Positions 23,219-31,469 of a stretch of DNA of 64,000 nucleotides are shown here, one piece after another. The first letter of the stretch is position 1. Each line of letters opens with the position of its first letter. The stretch is from Anaerolineales bacterium (lineage in GTDB: Bacteria; Chloroflexota; Anaerolineae; Anaerolineales; Villigracilaceae), in contig JABTUU010000002.1 of assembly GCA_015075275.1 (NCBI GenBank), positions 1,226,841-1,290,840 of the forward strand, written 5' to 3'. The translations under genes were made by a program, and so were the position numbers. The notes beneath the pieces were generated by a model. That model was not told the origin of the DNA and did not search any database. It was given only the letters and a program-made list of their open reading frames with translations.

Positions 23219-24883
23219 ATGGCTCAATCGGCAGTTGATATTTTGACTCGCGCAAAATGGTTTGATCTCACTCAAGCCTTAAGCATTTTTACGCCGCCTT
23301 TCCCCGGCGAAATGCCTTTGCAAGTTCAGTTCTTCAAACGGCTGACAGGTTCGTTCATCGGCGGACAAGGCGCGAACGGGCAGTTAATCGAGTGGAGCAA
23401 TAACACTGGCACGCATCTGGTCGGACCGCGCGCTTTTCATTCGGGCGCGCGCGCCATCGCCGACATTCCGCTCAGCGATTTGTATGGCGAAGGCGTCGTC
23501 GTGGATATTTCTGACGCGGTTTCGGATTACAGCCTGTACACGCCCGAAATGATCACCTCGCGCGTCGAAGTCAAACAAGGCGACATTCTCATCATCAACA
23601 CGGGTTATCACAAGTACGGCTGGGATCAACCTGACGTTCGCAATCAAGCGGCGCAAGGCGGCGTGGAAAATAAGGAATTTGGTTATTACCTGCGCCATCC
23701 AGGACCCTCGCCTGAATTCTTCCAGTGGGCGTTGGATATGAAACTCAAACTGGTCGGCGTGGACTGCGGCTGCGCGGAACATCCCATGAACACCAATTTG
23801 CGTTACATGCACGCGCGCGAATTTGAAAAAGCGGAAGCCAAACTCAAAGAGACGCACGGCAAAACGTGGGACGAACTTTTCCCGCCCGAAAAATATTATG
23901 AGTTAACGCACGTCGTCATGCCTAAATCGGGTTTGTTGTTGGCGGAAGCGCTCGGCGGGCAAATTGACGAACTCAAAAATAAACGCGCTTGGATTATGGT
24001 CAATCCCGTTCCGTTCATGGAAGTCGAATCGGCGTGGAGTCGCGTCGCCGCGTTGTTGCCGCCCGACGACATGGACGCCAATCAATTCTTCGACGCGCTG
24101 CGCGCCGCGCCTGTTTTCGATATGACCGTTCCTTTTAGCGTGCAATCTCCGCAATGGGCGAATTACGTTCCGCTCAGCGTCAACTACACCAAACGAGTCG
24201 GCGGACAATACTTTGGCATGGGACGCAACAACGCGCACTGCCGCGCCAGTTTCCATCTCGCCACGCACATGGACGGCGAGCGCCACTTCTATGTTACGGG
24301 TCGCACTATCGGGCAAATGCCTTTCGACTATTGGTTCGGTACGGGCGTAATCGCCGACATCTCCAGCATGGTCAGCGATACCAGCGTCTATTCGCCAGAG
24401 ATGATCGAAAAAGTTGCGGACGTTCGCAAAGGCGATATTTTGATTGTCAAAACAGGCTATAACAAATACGGCTGGAATAGCCCCGACTCGGACGAATTCC
24501 GTTACATGATTCGCCACCCTGGTCCCTCCGCCGATTTCGCGGATTGGTGCGTAGAAAAGGAAATCAAATGGCTGGGCGTGGATTGCGTGGCGATGGAACA
24601 TCCCATGAACACGATTCAACGCAACTGGCATCCGAAGACCTTTGAAGAAGCCAACCGCAAGTTGATCGAAGCCTTCGGAAAAAGTTGGGATGAGATGTAC
24701 CCGCTCGATCAGTATTATCAGGATATGCACCTCAACCTCTTCCCAAAGCACATCATCCACGCCGAGAACTTAGGTAAAGACCTCGCCGACCTCAAAAGCG
24801 GACGTTACTTCATCGGCTGCTTCGTGCAAAAAGGCATGGAGTTGGAATCATGCTGGGGTCGTTTCATCGCTTTTAAAGAATGA
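23219..24883 (+). CDS. Tandem (fused) cyclase-family hydrolase, first active site degenerate
   Basis: This 554-residue protein contains two complete copies of the ~270-residue cyclase/kynurenine-formamidase fold (PF04199), residues ~1-280 and ~290-554. The family binds metal through HxGTHxDxPxH and includes kynurenine formamidase and isatin hydrolase. Copy 2 keeps the site (H346, H350, D352, H356 in 'HLATHMDGERHF'). Copy 1 reads 'NTGTHLVGPRAFH' with Asn62 for the first His and Val68 for Asp, so only H66 is retained. Later motifs 'RHPGPSxxF' and 'GVDCxxxEHPMNT' are present in both. The start is ATG 23219 after AAAGGAG. It probably hydrolyses an amide or lactam made upstream in the pathway. Confidence 0.85.
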   Translation: MAQSAVDILTRAKWFDLTQALSIFTPPFPGEMPLQVQFFKRLTGSFIGGQGANGQLIEWSNNTGTHLVGPRAFHSGARAIADIPLSDLYGEGVVVDISDAVSDYSLYTPEMITSRVEVKQGDILIINTGYHKYGWDQPDVRNQAAQGGVENKEFGYYLRHPGPSPEFFQWALDMKLKLVGVDCGCAEHPMNTNLRYMHAREFEKAEAKLKETHGKTWDELFPPEKYYELTHVVMPKSGLLLAEALGGQIDELKNKRAWIMVNPVPFMEVESAWSRVAALLPPDDMDANQFFDALRAAPVFDMTVPFSVQSPQWANYVPLSVNYTKRVGGQYFGMGRNNAHCRASFHLATHMDGERHFYVTGRTIGQMPFDYWFGTGVIADISSMVSDTSVYSPEMIEKVADVRKGDILIVKTGYNKYGWNSPDSDEFRYMIRHPGPSADFADWCVEKEIKWLGVDCVAMEHPMNTIQRNWHPKTFEEANRKLIEAFGKSWDEMYPLDQYYQDMHLNLFPKHIIHAENLGKDLADLKSGRYFIGCFVQKGMELESCWGRFIAFKE

Positions 24884-25770
24884 TTTTAGTTACAGGCGCG
24901 GCGGGCAAAACGGGACGGGCGCTTGTGCGCGCCTTGTCCGCGCGCGGAGAATCCGTGCGAGCGTTCGTCCGCCGCGTCGAACAAATCGCGCCGCTCAAAG
25001 CGTTGGGCGCGCAAGAAGCGCTGGTCGGCGATATGCTTAACGAAGCCGATTTGAAATGCGCAACGGACGGCGTGCGGGCGATTTATCACATTCCGCCGAA
25101 CGTCAGTCCGCACGAAGTTGAAATCGGCGAATGCGTTATCGCGGCGGCGCAGGCGGCGGGCGTACAACACTTTGTCTATCACTCCGTGCTGCATCCGCAA
25201 GTGGAAGCCATGCCGCATCATTGGCTGAAAATGCGCGTGGAAGAAGCGCTTTTCGCCAGTGGATTGCCCTTTACCATTTTACAGCCTTGCGCCTACATGC
25301 AAAACATAGCGGCGCGCGAGTCTTCCATCCGTGAACGCGGTGTTTATTCCATTCCCTACCCGCCGCAAACACGCTTAAGCCTTATAGACGTGGAAGATGT
25401 GGCGCAAGCCGCCGCCGTCGTTTTGACCGAACCCGATTGGTATAATGCCGTCATCGAGTTGGTCGGCACGGCGGGGATGACGCAAAGCGAAGTCGCGCTT
25501 GTGTTAAGCGAAGCGCTTGCGCGTCCAGTCGAGCCGCAAGAAATCTCCCTCGCGGAATGGCAGACGCAAGCCCGCGCCGCAGGAATGGGCGAGTATCAAA
25601 TCGAAACGTTGCGCGCAATGTTTCGATATTATGCGCGGCAGGGGCTGAGCGGCAATCCGCGCTTTTTGCAACTTTTGCTGAAAAGAGCGCCAACGTCTTT
25701 TGCGGAATACGTCCGAAGAACGATGGCTGAACCTTTTGTAAGTCAACTTTCCGCACAACCTGCGGATTAA
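24880..25770 (+). CDS. NmrA-like NAD(P)-binding protein
   Basis: This 296-residue atypical short-chain dehydrogenase overlaps the preceding stop by 4 bp (ATGA). The Rossmann start 'MILVTGAAGKTGRALVRAL' gives GxxGxxG at 6-12. 'AIYHIPP' and 'VYHSVLHP' follow where SDRs carry catalytic Ser/Tyr, and the YxxxK motif is not intact ('HHWLKMRVEEAL'), as in NmrA/HSCARG proteins that sense NAD(P) or act as reductases. It may reduce an intermediate of the pathway or act as a redox sensor. Function is inferred from the operon only. Confidence 0.7.
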   Translation: MILVTGAAGKTGRALVRALSARGESVRAFVRRVEQIAPLKALGAQEALVGDMLNEADLKCATDGVRAIYHIPPNVSPHEVEIGECVIAAAQAAGVQHFVYHSVLHPQVEAMPHHWLKMRVEEALFASGLPFTILQPCAYMQNIAARESSIRERGVYSIPYPPQTRLSLIDVEDVAQAAAVVLTEPDWYNAVIELVGTAGMTQSEVALVLSEALARPVEPQEISLAEWQTQARAAGMGEYQIETLRAMFRYYARQGLSGNPRFLQLLLKRAPTSFAEYVRRTMAEPFVSQLSAQPAD

Positions 25771-25784
25771 TAAGGAGAACGTGT

Positions 25785-26663
25785 ATGAAGCCAGCGCCAT
25801 TTGCATATTATGCGCCGACAACGCTCGATGAAGCGCTGTCTCTGCTAAGCGAACACGGCTACGACGCGAAAGTATTGGCGGGCGGACAAAGCCTCGTGCC
25901 GATGATGAACTTCCGCATCGCTCAACCTGCCGTGCTCGTTGATATTAACAACATTCCCGACCTCGCCTACATCAACGCCGAAGAAGGCGGCGTGCGCGTA
26001 GGCGCGTTGACCCGTCACCATCAATCTGAAACCAGCCCCGTTATGGCGCGACACGCCCCGCTGATTTATTCAACCATGCCGAAGATTGCGTACCCGCAAG
26101 TGCGGACGCGCGGCACATTCGGCGGCAGCCTTTCTCACGCCGACCCTTCCGCCGAACTGCCTACCTTAACGACGACGCTCGACGCGAAATTCCGTCTTGT
26201 CAGTCAATGCGGCGAACGTTGGGTTTCCGCCCGCGAATTCTTTCTCGGTTTATACACCACCGCGCTAGAGCCTGACGAAATCCTTATCGAAGGCTTCGTC
26301 CCTGAATTGCCGCCGCGTTCGGGTTGGTCGTTGCAGGAAGTCAACCGTCGCAAACACGATTTTGCGCTGGCGGGCGTTGCCGCCGTCCTCACATTGGACG
26401 AAAGCGGAATCTGCCAAGATGCGCGGCTCGTGTTCTTAAGCGTCGGTGATCATCCCATGTACGCCGAACGCGCCTCGAATTTGCTCAAAGGGCAAGCGCT
26501 TACGCCCGAAGCGATTCGCGCCGCGACAGAACTGGCGACAACCGAAGAGATTGACCCAGGCGACGACATCCACGCCACGGCGGATTTTCGCCGTCATCTT
26601 GCCAAGACGCTCTGCCAGCGCGCCATCGAACAGGCGCATCAACGCGCGCAGGGAAAGCAGTAG
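25785..26663 (+). CDS. Molybdenum hydroxylase FAD-binding subunit (CoxM/CutM type)
   Basis: This 292-residue protein is of normal length for the medium subunit. The N-terminal FAD-binding blocks 'VLAGGQSLVPMMNFR' (residues ~31-45) and 'TRGTFGGSLSHADPSAELP' (~107-125) are clear. The subunit passes electrons from the 2Fe-2S clusters to FAD and on to an external acceptor. It lies in the order M-S-L, as in the cox/cut clusters of aerobic carbon monoxide dehydrogenases and related hydroxylases, with 9-base gaps. RBS is AAGGAG. Confidence 0.9.
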   Translation: MKPAPFAYYAPTTLDEALSLLSEHGYDAKVLAGGQSLVPMMNFRIAQPAVLVDINNIPDLAYINAEEGGVRVGALTRHHQSETSPVMARHAPLIYSTMPKIAYPQVRTRGTFGGSLSHADPSAELPTLTTTLDAKFRLVSQCGERWVSAREFFLGLYTTALEPDEILIEGFVPELPPRSGWSLQEVNRRKHDFALAGVAAVLTLDESGICQDARLVFLSVGDHPMYAERASNLLKGQALTPEAIRAATELATTEEIDPGDDIHATADFRRHLAKTLCQRAIEQAHQRAQGKQ

Positions 26664-26672
26664 GAGATAATT

Positions 26673-27161
26673 ATGGAAGCGACGACTCAAAAAATTGAAC
26701 TAAGCGTTACTGTCAACGGGACGCGCTACGAGCGCGCAATCGAGCCGCGCATGTTGTTGAGCGATTTCCTGCGCCACGAGATCGAATTGACTGGCACGCA
26801 CGTCGGCTGTGAACACGGCGTTTGCGGCGCTTGCTCGGTGCTGATGGACGGCGAACCTGTGCGCTCCTGCCTCATGTTTGCCGTGCAAACGCAAGGACAT
26901 GAAATCACTACCGTCGAGGGCTTAGGCGCGGTGGACGCGCTCAGCCCAGTGCAGCAGGCTTTTCACGAAGCGCACGGTTTGCAATGCGGATTTTGCACGC
27001 CAGGCATTCTCACTACCGTAACCGCTTTTCTTGAAACGAATCCCAATCCCAGCGAAGAAGAAGTCCGTGAGGCGATTTCGGGCAATCTGTGTCGTTGCAC
27101 GGGCTACCAACATATCGTGGACGCTGTCCTTTTGGCGGCGAAGAAAAAGCAGGCGAGTTAG
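26673..27161 (+). CDS. Molybdenum hydroxylase 2Fe-2S subunit (CoxS/CutS type)
   Basis: This 162-residue protein has both clusters: the plant-type ferredoxin motif 'GCEHGVCGACSVLMDG' with a later Cys in 'RSCL' (residues ~48-70), and the C-terminal 'QCGFCTPG' plus 'GNLCRCTGYQ'. It forms the electron wire between the molybdopterin site and FAD. The RBS AGGAG overlaps the stop region of the preceding gene. Confidence 0.93.
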   Translation: MEATTQKIELSVTVNGTRYERAIEPRMLLSDFLRHEIELTGTHVGCEHGVCGACSVLMDGEPVRSCLMFAVQTQGHEITTVEGLGAVDALSPVQQAFHEAHGLQCGFCTPGILTTVTAFLETNPNPSEEEVREAISGNLCRCTGYQHIVDAVLLAAKKKQAS

Positions 27162-27169
27162 GAGGCGCA

Positions 27170-29515
27170 ATGGACAAGAGATTAATCGGCAAACGCGTTG
27201 TGCGTAACGAAGACCCGCGTCTGCTGACGGGACAGGCGCAGTACGTTGACGACGTAAACTTGCCAAACATGGCTCATGCCGCTATGTTTCGCAGCGAGTA
27301 CGCTCATGCGCGCATCCGCAGCATTGACGTTTCCAAAGCGCGCGCTTACCCAGGCGTGATCGCGGTTTATACGGCGGAAGATATGGGCGCAGACTGTTAT
27401 CCTGGTCCGCCGTTGGTGTCGCCGCCGCCCACCGTTAAGGACGTAATTTTCAATTCGCGTAGGCAAGTTCCGCTAGTGAAAGATAAAATCCGCCACGCGG
27501 GCGAGATCATCGCCGTCGTCATCGCCGAGACGCGCTACATCGCCGAAGACGGGTTGGACTTAATCGAAATTGAATACGAACCGTTGCCAGTCGTCGCCGA
27601 TATCGAAAAGGCGCTCGAACCCGACAGCCCGCTCGTGCATGACGATCTTGATTCAAACCTCGCCGCGCATCTCGTTCAGAAAAAAGGCGATTATGAAGCG
27701 GCGCGCGCGTCGGCGGATGCGATCATTCAACGCCGTTTCACTATCGAACGCGGCACGGCGGCTGCGATGGAAAATCGCGGCATCGTCGCGCAGTGGGACG
27801 CAAAATCCGAAGCGCTGACGGTTTGGGATACCACGCAAGCGCCGATTCCCATCCGCAATGGGTTAGCGGCGCGGCTCGGTCTGTCTGAAAGCAAAGTGCG
27901 TGTTATTGCGCCTTTCATCGGCGGCGGATTCGGTCCCAAAATTATGATGTTCTATTCCGAAGAAATGCTCGTCCCTTGGCTGGCAATTAAACTGAATCGC
28001 CCTGTCAAGTGGATTGAAGACCGCCGTGAGAATTTTTACGCTACCACGCAAGAGCGCGGGCAGGTGCATGAAGTCGAAATGGCGTTCACCCGCGACGGAA
28101 AAATTTTGGGCATCAAAGACGATTTCATCCACGATACAGGCGCATACGATCCTTACGGCTTAACCACGCCGCTCAATACGCAAAGCCACGTCATGGGCGG
28201 CTATGACATTCCAAACTTCACTTCCGAATTCAGAGTGGCGTTCACCAATAAAACCATCGTAACCCCTATGCGCGGCGCGGGTCGCCCGCACGGCATCTAC
28301 GTCATCGAACGCATGATGGATATTGCCGCCAAAGAATTGGGCATTGATCGTGTTGAAATTCGCCGCCGCAACTTAATCAAACCCGACGCCTTTCCCTACG
28401 AACACGGCATTATTGATCAAGCCTTCGCGCCGCTTATTTTTGACAGCGGCAATTACGAAGCGGTGTTAAATGAAACGTTGAAAGCCGTCGGCTATGAAAA
28501 ATTTATCAAGGAAGAGCAACCGCGCTATCGAGCGGAAGGTCGGCGCGTCGGCATTGGCGTGTTGCCTTTCATCGAGACGACCGGCGTCGGTCCGTACGAA
28601 GGCGCGCGCGTAACCGTCGAAGCCAGCGGAAAAATTGCGGTCGCCACCGGCGTCGGCACGCAAGGACAGGGGCATTTCACATCCTTTGCGCAAGTCGTCG
28701 CCGAGCAATTGGGCGTGGACGTAACCGACGTTCGCATCACTACGGGCGACTCGGCGCACTTCAACTGGGGGACGGGCACGTTTGCCAGTCGCGGCGCGGT
28801 TGTGGCTGGCAATGCCATGCACGCCGCCGCAACAATGGTTCGCAAAAAGATTCTCAAACTTGCCAGCAAAGTCCTCAACGCGCCCGAAGAGGAACTCGAA
28901 TTGGAAGACGGCATGGTGCGCGTGGCGGATATTCCGCAGAGTTCGATCAGCCTTAGCGATTTAGCGGCTTTAGCGAATCCGCTGCGCGGCGCGGTCGAAC
29001 CCGGCACCGAACCGGGGCTGGAAGCGACCGCTTATTACGGTCCCCAATACGGACCAACCGCCTTCGGCGTTCATGCCATGATCGCGGAAATTGATGCTGA
29101 AACGATGATGATCAAAATCCTGCGTTATGTCGTTACCGAAGATTGCGGCACGATTTTGAATCCGCTTATTTTGGAAGGACAAATTCACGGCGGCGTCGCG
29201 CTTGGGTTGGGCAACGCCTATTACGAAAAACTGCATTTCGATGAAAACGCGCAATTGCTCAACGCCTCTTTCATGGATTATCTGCTGGTCGGTTCGACTG
29301 AAATGCCGCGCATTGAAGTGCATCACCTTGAGACTCGTTCGCCGCTCAACGAATTAGGCACGAAAGGCGTGGGCGAGGCGGGCGCAATTCCCGTCCCGGC
29401 TCTATTCGCGCAAACTATGGAAGACGCGTTATACGACTATAATCTGGAAATCAGAGAAACGCCGCTCAATCCCAATCGTTTGTTTGGGATTGCGCGCAAG
29501 GAGAAAACGGCATGA
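27170..29515 (+). CDS. Molybdenum hydroxylase large subunit, not a CO dehydrogenase
   Basis: This 781-residue catalytic subunit starts at ATG 27170 after GGAGG, with the usual opening 'GKRVVRNEDPRLLTGQAQYVDDV'. Cofactor blocks are 'GGGFGPK', 'MRGAGRPHGIYVIERMMD' and 'GVGTQGQGH'. The active-site base lies in 'KGVGEAGAIPVPA' near the C-terminus. Form I CO dehydrogenase carries a Cys in an 'AYRCSFR' loop; here the loop reads 'PMRGAGRP', without Cys. I therefore assign it to hydroxylases of N-heterocycles, aldehydes or purines, using water as oxygen source. The neighbours (FdrA, cyclase-family hydrolases, BMP transporter) favour a nitrogenous ring substrate. Confidence 0.88.
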   Translation: MDKRLIGKRVVRNEDPRLLTGQAQYVDDVNLPNMAHAAMFRSEYAHARIRSIDVSKARAYPGVIAVYTAEDMGADCYPGPPLVSPPPTVKDVIFNSRRQVPLVKDKIRHAGEIIAVVIAETRYIAEDGLDLIEIEYEPLPVVADIEKALEPDSPLVHDDLDSNLAAHLVQKKGDYEAARASADAIIQRRFTIERGTAAAMENRGIVAQWDAKSEALTVWDTTQAPIPIRNGLAARLGLSESKVRVIAPFIGGGFGPKIMMFYSEEMLVPWLAIKLNRPVKWIEDRRENFYATTQERGQVHEVEMAFTRDGKILGIKDDFIHDTGAYDPYGLTTPLNTQSHVMGGYDIPNFTSEFRVAFTNKTIVTPMRGAGRPHGIYVIERMMDIAAKELGIDRVEIRRRNLIKPDAFPYEHGIIDQAFAPLIFDSGNYEAVLNETLKAVGYEKFIKEEQPRYRAEGRRVGIGVLPFIETTGVGPYEGARVTVEASGKIAVATGVGTQGQGHFTSFAQVVAEQLGVDVTDVRITTGDSAHFNWGTGTFASRGAVVAGNAMHAAATMVRKKILKLASKVLNAPEEELELEDGMVRVADIPQSSISLSDLAALANPLRGAVEPGTEPGLEATAYYGPQYGPTAFGVHAMIAEIDAETMMIKILRYVVTEDCGTILNPLILEGQIHGGVALGLGNAYYEKLHFDENAQLLNASFMDYLLVGSTEMPRIEVHHLETRSPLNELGTKGVGEAGAIPVPALFAQTMEDALYDYNLEIRETPLNPNRLFGIARKEKTA

Positions 29516-29961
29516 AGTTGTCAGGCGAGTATGTTTTTGACGGTCCGCGCGAAGAAGTCTGGAAATTAGTGCGCGACCCCGAAGTGTTGATGAAATGTAT
29601 GCCCGGCACACAAACCGTCAACAAAATCAGCGACTCGGAATTCACCGGCGAAGTCACGGTGCGCATCGGTCCTTTTGCCGGCGTGTTCGCTGGGCGCGTC
29701 ATCATCAGCGACGAAGTCCCGCCGCAAAGTTGCACATTAACCATCGAAGGCACGGGTAAAATCGGCTTCCTTCAAGGCGTCGGCGCGATTGAAATGACCG
29801 AGTTGGAAGGGCAAAAAACATTGATGAAATACAGCGGCGAGGCGCAGATTGGCGGCAAGGTCGCCAGCGTCGGTCAGCGGCTGTTTGACACGGTTAGCAA
29901 GAGCATGATGAAGCAGGGGCTCGACACCCTGAACGGTTTCTTGAAATCAAACGCCGCATAA
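29512..29961 (+). CDS. coxG: CoxG-type SRPBCC protein
   Basis: This 149-residue protein overlaps the large-subunit stop (ATGA). 'MKLSGEYVFDGPREEVWKLV' and 'CMPGTQTV' at the start and 'GLDTLNGFL' at the end are diagnostic for CoxG, a START/SRPBCC fold found beside most CutLMS operons. CoxG proteins help recruit or tether the hydroxylase to the membrane and may bind a quinone-like lipid. A C-terminal extension with a membrane anchor, present in some homologs, is absent here. Confidence 0.88.
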   Translation: MKLSGEYVFDGPREEVWKLVRDPEVLMKCMPGTQTVNKISDSEFTGEVTVRIGPFAGVFAGRVIISDEVPPQSCTLTIEGTGKIGFLQGVGAIEMTELEGQKTLMKYSGEAQIGGKVASVGQRLFDTVSKSMMKQGLDTLNGFLKSNAA

Positions 29962-30078
29962 TGGCGATTGGTGATTTTGAATTCGTATAAAATAGAAATA
30001 GAAAGGAGGCATACCTCGCATATCGCACAACTCGCTCTAACTGTTTTACGCATGTTCAATTACTCAAAGGAGAAACGA

Positions 30079-31329
30079 ATGTTTAAGAGAAAAACCCTTA
30101 CTATTGCAACGGCGCTGATGATCGTCGCTAGTTTGATTTTGGGCGCTTGCGCGCCGAAACCCGCCGCGACCGAAGCCCCCGCCGCCAGCGATGCGAAAAT
30201 CGGCTTCGCCATCGAACACTTCAGCGTCATTGAAGGTACGACTTGGTCTGGCGCGCAAGATCGCGCCGGCAAGCGTCTGCAAGCGAAATATCCCAATGTT
30301 GAATATATGTACCGCGAGAACGTCGCCCCCGATCAATCGGTCCCGTTCGCTGAGGAAATGATCGCAGACGGTGCGAAGATTGTCGTCGGCAACGCTGAGT
30401 TCATGGGCATGCCGCTGAAAGAGATCGCCGCTAAATATCCTGACGTGTATTTCGTCTCCATCGTAGCCAGCGATTTAAGCACCGAACGTAACTTCATCCG
30501 CTACTTCCCGCGCCAATATCAAGCGTTGTATTTGGAAGGTTTAGTCGCGGGCGCGTTAACTCAGACCGGCAACATCGGCGTTGTCTCCGCTTTCCCGAAC
30601 GTTCAGGTTTTGCGCCGCACCGCCGGTTTCGTGATGGGCGTACAGGACGCCGCGAAACTGCTTAACAAAGAAATTAACATCTATGTCAAGTATGCCGGCG
30701 ATTGGTATTTGCCGCAAGAAGAACGCGACATCGCCACTACGCTCGTGGATCAATATAAAGTGGACGTTTTGACCCAACAGACCGACTCTGGCTCCACGCT
30801 GGATGTGGCGACTGAAAAGGGCGTCTGGTACATCGGTAAAGATATGGACACGGTCGGCGAGTACGGCTGGTCGAACACCGACACCGTTGCGCTCTCCTTC
30901 GATACGCGTTGGGAAGTCGGCTATAACATTATGCTGGAACAATACATGGCTGGCAATCAAAACCCGACCACGATTCTCTATCCCGGCATGGAAACGACGA
31001 TGACCCTCGCCGACGGCACAGTCGTGCCAACGGTGGATTTGATGAACAACGGCAAGACCGGCTTGGACGCAATCAGCCCCAAAGCGCTGCCGCTCATCCC
31101 GCAAGAGATTCTCGATCTGGTCAAGCAGCGCCGCGATCAAATGATGAATGGCGAATGGGATCCGTTCACCGATCATGAGATCGTCAGCAACGGCACAGGT
31201 CTCGATCTGGAAGGCTTGCCTGTTCCCGCCGCCGGCACGGTGGTGAAGGAAGCGGGCAAAGAAGCGACCGTTGAATTCTTGCTGGCTCAATTCAACTTTG
31301 ACCTGCAAGGTACGACGATTTTGAAATAA
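30079..31329 (+). CDS. BMP-family (PnrA/Med-like) substrate-binding lipoprotein
   Basis: This 416-residue lipoprotein has a signal peptide 'MFKRKTLTIATALMIVASLI' and lipobox LGAC. I placed the start at 30079, right after AAAGGAG. The mature part reads 'KIGFAIEHFSVIEGTTWSGAQ', 'FAEEMIADGAKIVVGNAEF' and 'GNIGVVSAFPNVQVLRRTAGF', the layout of the basic membrane protein family that feeds nucleoside-type ABC importers. The ligand may be a nucleobase, nucleoside or related heterocycle; some BMP proteins bind other small molecules. It is followed by a strong hairpin and then its transporter genes, consistent with higher expression of the binding protein. Confidence 0.88.
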   Translation: MFKRKTLTIATALMIVASLILGACAPKPAATEAPAASDAKIGFAIEHFSVIEGTTWSGAQDRAGKRLQAKYPNVEYMYRENVAPDQSVPFAEEMIADGAKIVVGNAEFMGMPLKEIAAKYPDVYFVSIVASDLSTERNFIRYFPRQYQALYLEGLVAGALTQTGNIGVVSAFPNVQVLRRTAGFVMGVQDAAKLLNKEINIYVKYAGDWYLPQEERDIATTLVDQYKVDVLTQQTDSGSTLDVATEKGVWYIGKDMDTVGEYGWSNTDTVALSFDTRWEVGYNIMLEQYMAGNQNPTTILYPGMETTMTLADGTVVPTVDLMNNGKTGLDAISPKALPLIPQEILDLVKQRRDQMMNGEWDPFTDHEIVSNGTGLDLEGLPVPAAGTVVKEAGKEATVEFLLAQFNFDLQGTTILK

Positions 31330-31348
31330 CGAACGCCGCAAGTAAAAA

Positions 31349-31378
31349 GGGACGAAGCCCGCGAGCGGGCTTCGTCCC
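31349..31378 (+). terminator. Intra-operon hairpin after the binding-protein gene
   Basis: GGGACGAAGCCCG (31349-31361) pairs perfectly with 31366-31378 around a CGAG tetraloop. There is no U-tract, so it probably protects or partly terminates the upstream message rather than ending the operon. Confidence 0.6.
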
Positions 31379-31469
31379 CCGCATTTTCCGTTAGAGAGCG
31401 TTGAAAGATATGTGCGCTTTTTTTAGGCTGACACCGACGGCTTCTCCGTCATGGAATGGTTGAATCTTT

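Noticed and set aside
25785..29961. Aerobic carbon monoxide dehydrogenase operon
   Set aside because: The subunit order fits, but the large subunit lacks the active-site Cys loop of form I enzymes and the genes are embedded in an operon for N-compound breakdown.
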